From Pseudomonadota bacterium (GTDB taxonomy: Bacteria > Pseudomonadota > Alphaproteobacteria > Acetobacterales > Acetobacteraceae): a stretch of DNA of 8,451 nt. The position numbers were made by a program, and so were the translations under genes. Of this stretch, positions 5,634 to 8,451 are shown one piece after another; the stretch's first letter is position 1; every line of letters starts with the position of its first letter. The stretch spans positions 1-8,451 of the forward strand of contig JAJZEG010000179.1 of the NCBI GenBank assembly GCA_021828605.1, written 5' to 3'. The notes under the pieces are model-generated. The model saw only the letters and a program-made list of their open reading frames with translations. It was not told the DNA's origin and ran no database searches.

Positions 5634-5662
5634 ATGACGGATCGGCTCCATCTCAGTATAAG
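5634..5662 (+). promoter_or_regulatory. Candidate hldD promoter predicting a leaderless mRNA
   Basis: ATGACG (5634-5639, four of six to TTGACA) is followed after 17 bases by TATAAG (5657-5662, five of six to TATAAT). Seven bases then lead to the A at 5670, the first base of the ATG of hldD. Transcription would therefore begin at or within a base or two of the start codon. No Shine-Dalgarno sequence precedes that ATG, which fits a leaderless message. Confidence 0.4.
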
Positions 5663-5683
5663 CGCGCCGATGATCTTGGTCAC
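5655..5683 (-). promoter_or_regulatory. Candidate ubiK promoter overlapping the hldD promoter
   Basis: On the minus strand GTGACC (complement of 5678-5683) is followed after 17 bases by TATACT (complement of 5655-5660). The -10 matches TATAAT at five of six, the -35 at four of six. Transcription would start near 5648, giving a leader of about 60 bases that includes the ubiK GGAAG. The -35 lies inside the first codons of hldD. The -10 shares four bases with the candidate hldD -10 on the other strand. Confidence 0.35.
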
Positions 5684-6647
5684 CGGCGGTGCTGGCTTTA
5701 TTGGTTCAAATCTTCATGCCGCCCTCTGGGCGCGTGGCACCGAGACCGTGCTCGCTGATCGTCTGCGCGCGGGCGATAAATGGCGTAATCTGCGCCGCCA
5801 CCCCCCGGCCCGGCTGATCGACCCCGATGACTTGCCCGATTTTCTCGACACCTATCCGCCGCTCGAAGCCATTATCCATCTCGGCGCGATTAGCGAAACC
5901 ACCGCGCGCGACGGCGATTTGGTCTGGCGCAGCAATGTGGCGCTCAGCCAAATTCTCTGGGCATGGTGTACCAATCACGGCGTGCCGTTCATTTATGCCT
6001 CTTCCGCCGCCACCTATGGCGATGGCAGCGCCGGCTTCGATGATGCCGCACCCCCCGACCAGCTGCGCCAATTCGCGCCGCTCAATCTCTATGGCTGGTC
6101 CAAGCACGCCTTCGATCTCTGGGCCCTCGCCCAGGCCGAGAGCGGCAAAGCCCCACCGCACTGGGCCGGGCTCAAGTTTTTTAACGTGTTCGGACCCAAT
6201 GAATATCACAAAGGCCCGATGGTCTCGGTGGTCAAAGTCAAACATGACGAGCTGATCGCCGGTAAACCAATCACCTTGTTCCGCTCGGATCGGCCCGAAA
6301 TCGCCGATGGCGCCCAAAGGCGCGACTTCATCTGGATCGATGACGTGATCGATATTCTGCTGCATTTGCTCGATCAGCCGCACGATAATGGCCTGTTCAA
6401 TGTCGGCACCGGCCAGGCCCGCAGCTATCTCGATCTCGCGCGCGCGGTCTGTGCCGCCCAAGCCAGCCCGGAGCGCATCGCCTTCGTGCCCATGCCCGCC
6501 CGGCTGGTCGGCCAATATCAATCCTTCACCGAGGCCAATATCGATCGCCTGCGCGCCACCGGCTACACCAGGCCGTTCACCAGCCTCGAAGCCGGTATCG
6601 CGCGCTATATCCACGATTTCCTGAACCGAACGGATCCCTACCGATGA
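5670..6647 (+). CDS. hldD: ADP-L-glycero-D-manno-heptose 6-epimerase
   Basis: An extended short-chain dehydrogenase/epimerase of 325 residues that inverts C6 of ADP-D-glycero-D-manno-heptose, giving the L,D-heptose used in LPS inner core. MILVTGGAGFIGSN at the N-terminus is the NAD(P)-binding loop (GGAGFIG, 6-12). SSAATYG at 111-117 holds the active-site serine region, and Y141 lies in YGWSK. The HldD-specific block FFNVFGPNEYHKGPMVSVV (170-188) contains K181, which corresponds to the second catalytic base K178 of E. coli HldD (310 aa). QRRDFIWIDDV at 216-226 follows. An in-frame ATG at 5634 would add 12 residues before MILVTGG, but that extension is absent from the family and would overlap the candidate -35. 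I therefore chose 5670. The stop overlaps the lgt start as ATGA, indicating an operon. Confidence 0.93.
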   Translation: MILVTGGAGFIGSNLHAALWARGTETVLADRLRAGDKWRNLRRHPPARLIDPDDLPDFLDTYPPLEAIIHLGAISETTARDGDLVWRSNVALSQILWAWCTNHGVPFIYASSAATYGDGSAGFDDAAPPDQLRQFAPLNLYGWSKHAFDLWALAQAESGKAPPHWAGLKFFNVFGPNEYHKGPMVSVVKVKHDELIAGKPITLFRSDRPEIADGAQRRDFIWIDDVIDILLHLLDQPHDNGLFNVGTGQARSYLDLARAVCAAQASPERIAFVPMPARLVGQYQSFTEANIDRLRATGYTRPFTSLEAGIARYIHDFLNRTDPYR

Positions 6648-7501
6648 ACCATGTCTATATCTGGCCGCATTTTGACGCGATTCTGGTGAAAATCGGCCCG
6701 TTTGCGATCCATTATTACGCACTGGCCTATATCACCGCTTTGCTCCTCGGCTGGCGCCTCATGCGCTTCACCGCGCGCGAAACCCCAGCAATTGCCACTG
6801 CCACCCAGGTCGATGACTTCCTCGCCTGGGCCACGCTCGGCGTGGTGGTCGGCGGTCGGATCGGCTATATTATATTTTATCAACCAGTCTATTTCCTGCA
6901 TCATCTGGACCGCACCTATGCGGTCTGGGATGGCGGGATGAGCTTCCATGGCGGGCTGCTCGGCGTGGCCGTGGCGATCGCGATATTCACCCGCCGCAAC
7001 GGCATCGACACGCTCAGCTTCGCCGACCGCATCGCGGTGCCGGTGCCGATTGGCCTGTTTTTGGGCCGGATCGCCAATTTCATCAATGGCGAACTCTGGG
7101 GCCGTCCGGCCCCGGCCTGGTTTCCGATTCGGATGATTTATCCGCAATCGGGCTCGGATGTGCCGCGCTATCCTTCGGAGCTGATCGAAGCCACCCTCGA
7201 AGGCATCATGCTGTTCATTGTCATGATCACCGTCTCGCGCCGCGAAAATCTGCGCCGCCATCCGGGCTTCATCGCCGGGGTGTTTATCCTGGGATATGGG
7301 ATCGCGCGCACCACGGCGGAATGTTTCCGCCAACCCGACTGGTTCCTCGGCTATCTGATTTTCGGCCTGACCATGGGCCAAATCCTCTCAATCCCGATGA
7401 TTTTTATCGGCGCCGGCCTGATGTATTACGCCTGGCGCCGCGGTCCCCGCATCGTCGCCTCGCCGCTCGATACACCCCCCACCGCGTCGCGTATCGCCTG
7501 A
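6644..7501 (+). CDS. lgt: Phosphatidylglycerol--prolipoprotein diacylglyceryl transferase
   Basis: A 285-residue polytopic inner-membrane enzyme that transfers diacylglycerol from phosphatidylglycerol to the lipobox cysteine of prolipoproteins, the first step of lipoprotein maturation. About seven hydrophobic segments are visible. Conserved motifs are HYYALAY near 23-29 (Y26), SFHGGLLG with the essential H102, and the Lgt signature GRIANFINGELWGRP at 141-155 (R142, N145, E150). RYPSELIEA at 175-183 and ARTTAECFRQPD at 221-232 (R222, E226) complete the set. The length matches the family. Its start overlaps the hldD stop by ATGA. Its stop is four bases before the methyltransferase start, so the three genes probably form one transcript. 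Confidence 0.97.
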   Translation: MNHVYIWPHFDAILVKIGPFAIHYYALAYITALLLGWRLMRFTARETPAIATATQVDDFLAWATLGVVVGGRIGYIIFYQPVYFLHHLDRTYAVWDGGMSFHGGLLGVAVAIAIFTRRNGIDTLSFADRIAVPVPIGLFLGRIANFINGELWGRPAPAWFPIRMIYPQSGSDVPRYPSELIEATLEGIMLFIVMITVSRRENLRRHPGFIAGVFILGYGIARTTAECFRQPDWFLGYLIFGLTMGQILSIPMIFIGAGLMYYAWRRGPRIVASPLDTPPTASRIA

Positions 7502-7505
7502 TCGC

Positions 7506-8451
7506 GTGCCGCCGCACACAGCGCCCATCGAACGGCTCGATCAGTTCATGGCGCGGGCGAATGCGCGCTATTACGCGACCCATGACCCGTTCGCCGATTT
7601 CGCCACCTCGCCGCAGATTTCCCAAATTTTCGGCGAGGTGCTGGGGCTCTGGTGCGGGGTGGTGTGGCAGGCTTTGGGCCAACCCGCCCGGATCAGCCTG
7701 ATCGAAGCCGGTCCAGGCAGCGGCGCGCTGATGGCCGATGCCCTGCGCGCCTTGCGCACCACCCTGCCCGCCATGCTCCCGGCACTCGATCTGCATTTCA
7801 TCGAAACCGCACCGCCTTTGATCGCCGGGTTGCGCCACCGCTTCCCGGAGGCAAAAATCCATCCCGATCTCGCCAGCCTGCCCGATCCCGATCAACCGCT
7901 GCTGCTGCTCGCCAATGAATTTCTGGACGCGCTGCCGATCCGCCAATTCATCCGCAGCCCAAACCCCGAAACCTGGCTCGAACGCCATGTCCAGGCCGGT
8001 CAGCCGCTCGACCTGCCAATCACCCCAGCCGAGCACATCCAACTCGCCCCCTGGGCTGGACAAACCAACCAGGGCGCCATCCGCGAAATCAACAATGCCG
8101 CGCGCGATTTCATCGCCGCCCTCGCCGCCCGCCTCGCCCAGCGCGGCGGGGCAGGCTTAGTGATCGATTACGGACCGCGCGCCAGTGGCCCCGGCGATAC
8201 GCTGCAAGCGATAAGCCAGGGCCGACCCGCCGATCCGCTGGAGGGTCCAGGTCACGCCGATCTGACCGCCCATGTCGATTTTGCCGCCCTCGCGACCATT
8301 GCGCGCGCCAAAGGCTGCGCGGTCGCCGGCCCCATCGCCCAGGGTCAATTCCTCGCCGCCCTCGGCATTCATCAACGCACCGCCGCTCTGGGCCGTCACG
8401 CCACCCCGCACCAGGCCGCCAACCTGCTCACCGCGTCCCGCCGCCTGACCG
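7506..8451 (+). CDS. MidA/NDUFAF7-family SAM-dependent methyltransferase (3' end outside window)
   Basis: The frame is open from a GTG at 7506 through the right edge (315 complete codons, no stop). Family features in order are RYYATHDPF then DFATSPQISQIFGE (about 21-44), the SAM motif EAGPGSGALMADALR (67-81), LANEFLDALPIRQF (135-148), LVIDYGP (218-224), GDTLQAIS and HADLTAHVDF (250-259), and RRLT near the edge. Mitochondrial NDUFAF7 symmetrically dimethylates Arg85 of the complex I subunit NDUFS2; the bacterial role is less well established. Two deviations stand out. The usual G-x-x-G between DP(L/F) and DF is shortened to one Ala. Motif I has A and S where L and R are common. The start is four bases after lgt with no clear ribosome-binding site; an internal ATG at 7548 is possible but would drop conserved-looking residues. 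Confidence 0.9.
   Translation, partial: MPPHTAPIERLDQFMARANARYYATHDPFADFATSPQISQIFGEVLGLWCGVVWQALGQPARISLIEAGPGSGALMADALRALRTTLPAMLPALDLHFIETAPPLIAGLRHRFPEAKIHPDLASLPDPDQPLLLLANEFLDALPIRQFIRSPNPETWLERHVQAGQPLDLPITPAEHIQLAPWAGQTNQGAIREINNAARDFIAALAARLAQRGGAGLVIDYGPRASGPGDTLQAISQGRPADPLEGPGHADLTAHVDFAALATIARAKGCAVAGPIAQGQFLAALGIHQRTAALGRHATPHQAANLLTASRRLT

Noticed and set aside
5706..6722. Long minus-strand frame opposite hldD
   Set aside because: It is a shadow of hldD in GC-rich DNA. The plus-strand product has complete, recognisable family motifs.

Overview
The window looks like a chromosomal segment of a GC-rich, Gram-negative, motile alphaproteobacterium. The rpsT-dnaA order, the hldD-lgt-MidA order and the protein sequences fit Rhodospirillales, possibly Acetobacteraceae. 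That placement comes from remembered gene order and sequence flavour, not from a search. LPS heptose synthesis (hldD), lipoprotein lipidation (lgt) and flagellar export (fliO, fliP) all point to a diderm cell.

Layout. Bases 1-186 hold the C-terminal end of a plus-strand protein tyrosine phosphatase-like gene. From 208 to 5588 every gene is on the minus strand. Read in the direction of transcription they are ubiK (5588-5301), fliO-fliP (5157-4091, ATGA overlap), rpsT (3784-3518), dnaA (2691 or 2703-1228) and a catabolic-type threonine dehydratase (1182-208). From 5670 to the right edge the genes are on the plus strand and tightly packed: hldD, lgt (ATGA overlap with hldD) and a MidA/NDUFAF7-family methyltransferase that runs off the window. 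The divergence point lies between ubiK and hldD. There I see two promoter-like sequences whose -10 hexamers overlap on opposite strands, and hldD would be leaderless.

Non-coding parts. The two most structured stretches lie on either side of rpsT. Between fliP and rpsT are three tandem 66-bp units (3902-4098). Each contains a perfect 13-bp inverted repeat separated by 3 bp. The array ends inside fliP, supplying its last three codons and its stop. Between rpsT and dnaA is an intergenic region of about 0.8 kb with no convincing gene. It contains a 41-nt near-perfect hairpin, a cluster of TTGGCA/TGCCAA half-sites, and a GC-rich hairpin in the dnaA leader.

How the genes relate. Most are housekeeping: replication initiation, the ribosome, ubiquinone assembly, envelope biogenesis and probably complex I assembly. 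fliO-fliP is a small flagellar export unit with no other flagellar gene in view, and a CtrA-like box lies upstream of it. I see no defence system, prophage or transposase. The best candidate for something not yet described is the palindromic 66-bp array and its relation to the fliP 3' end.
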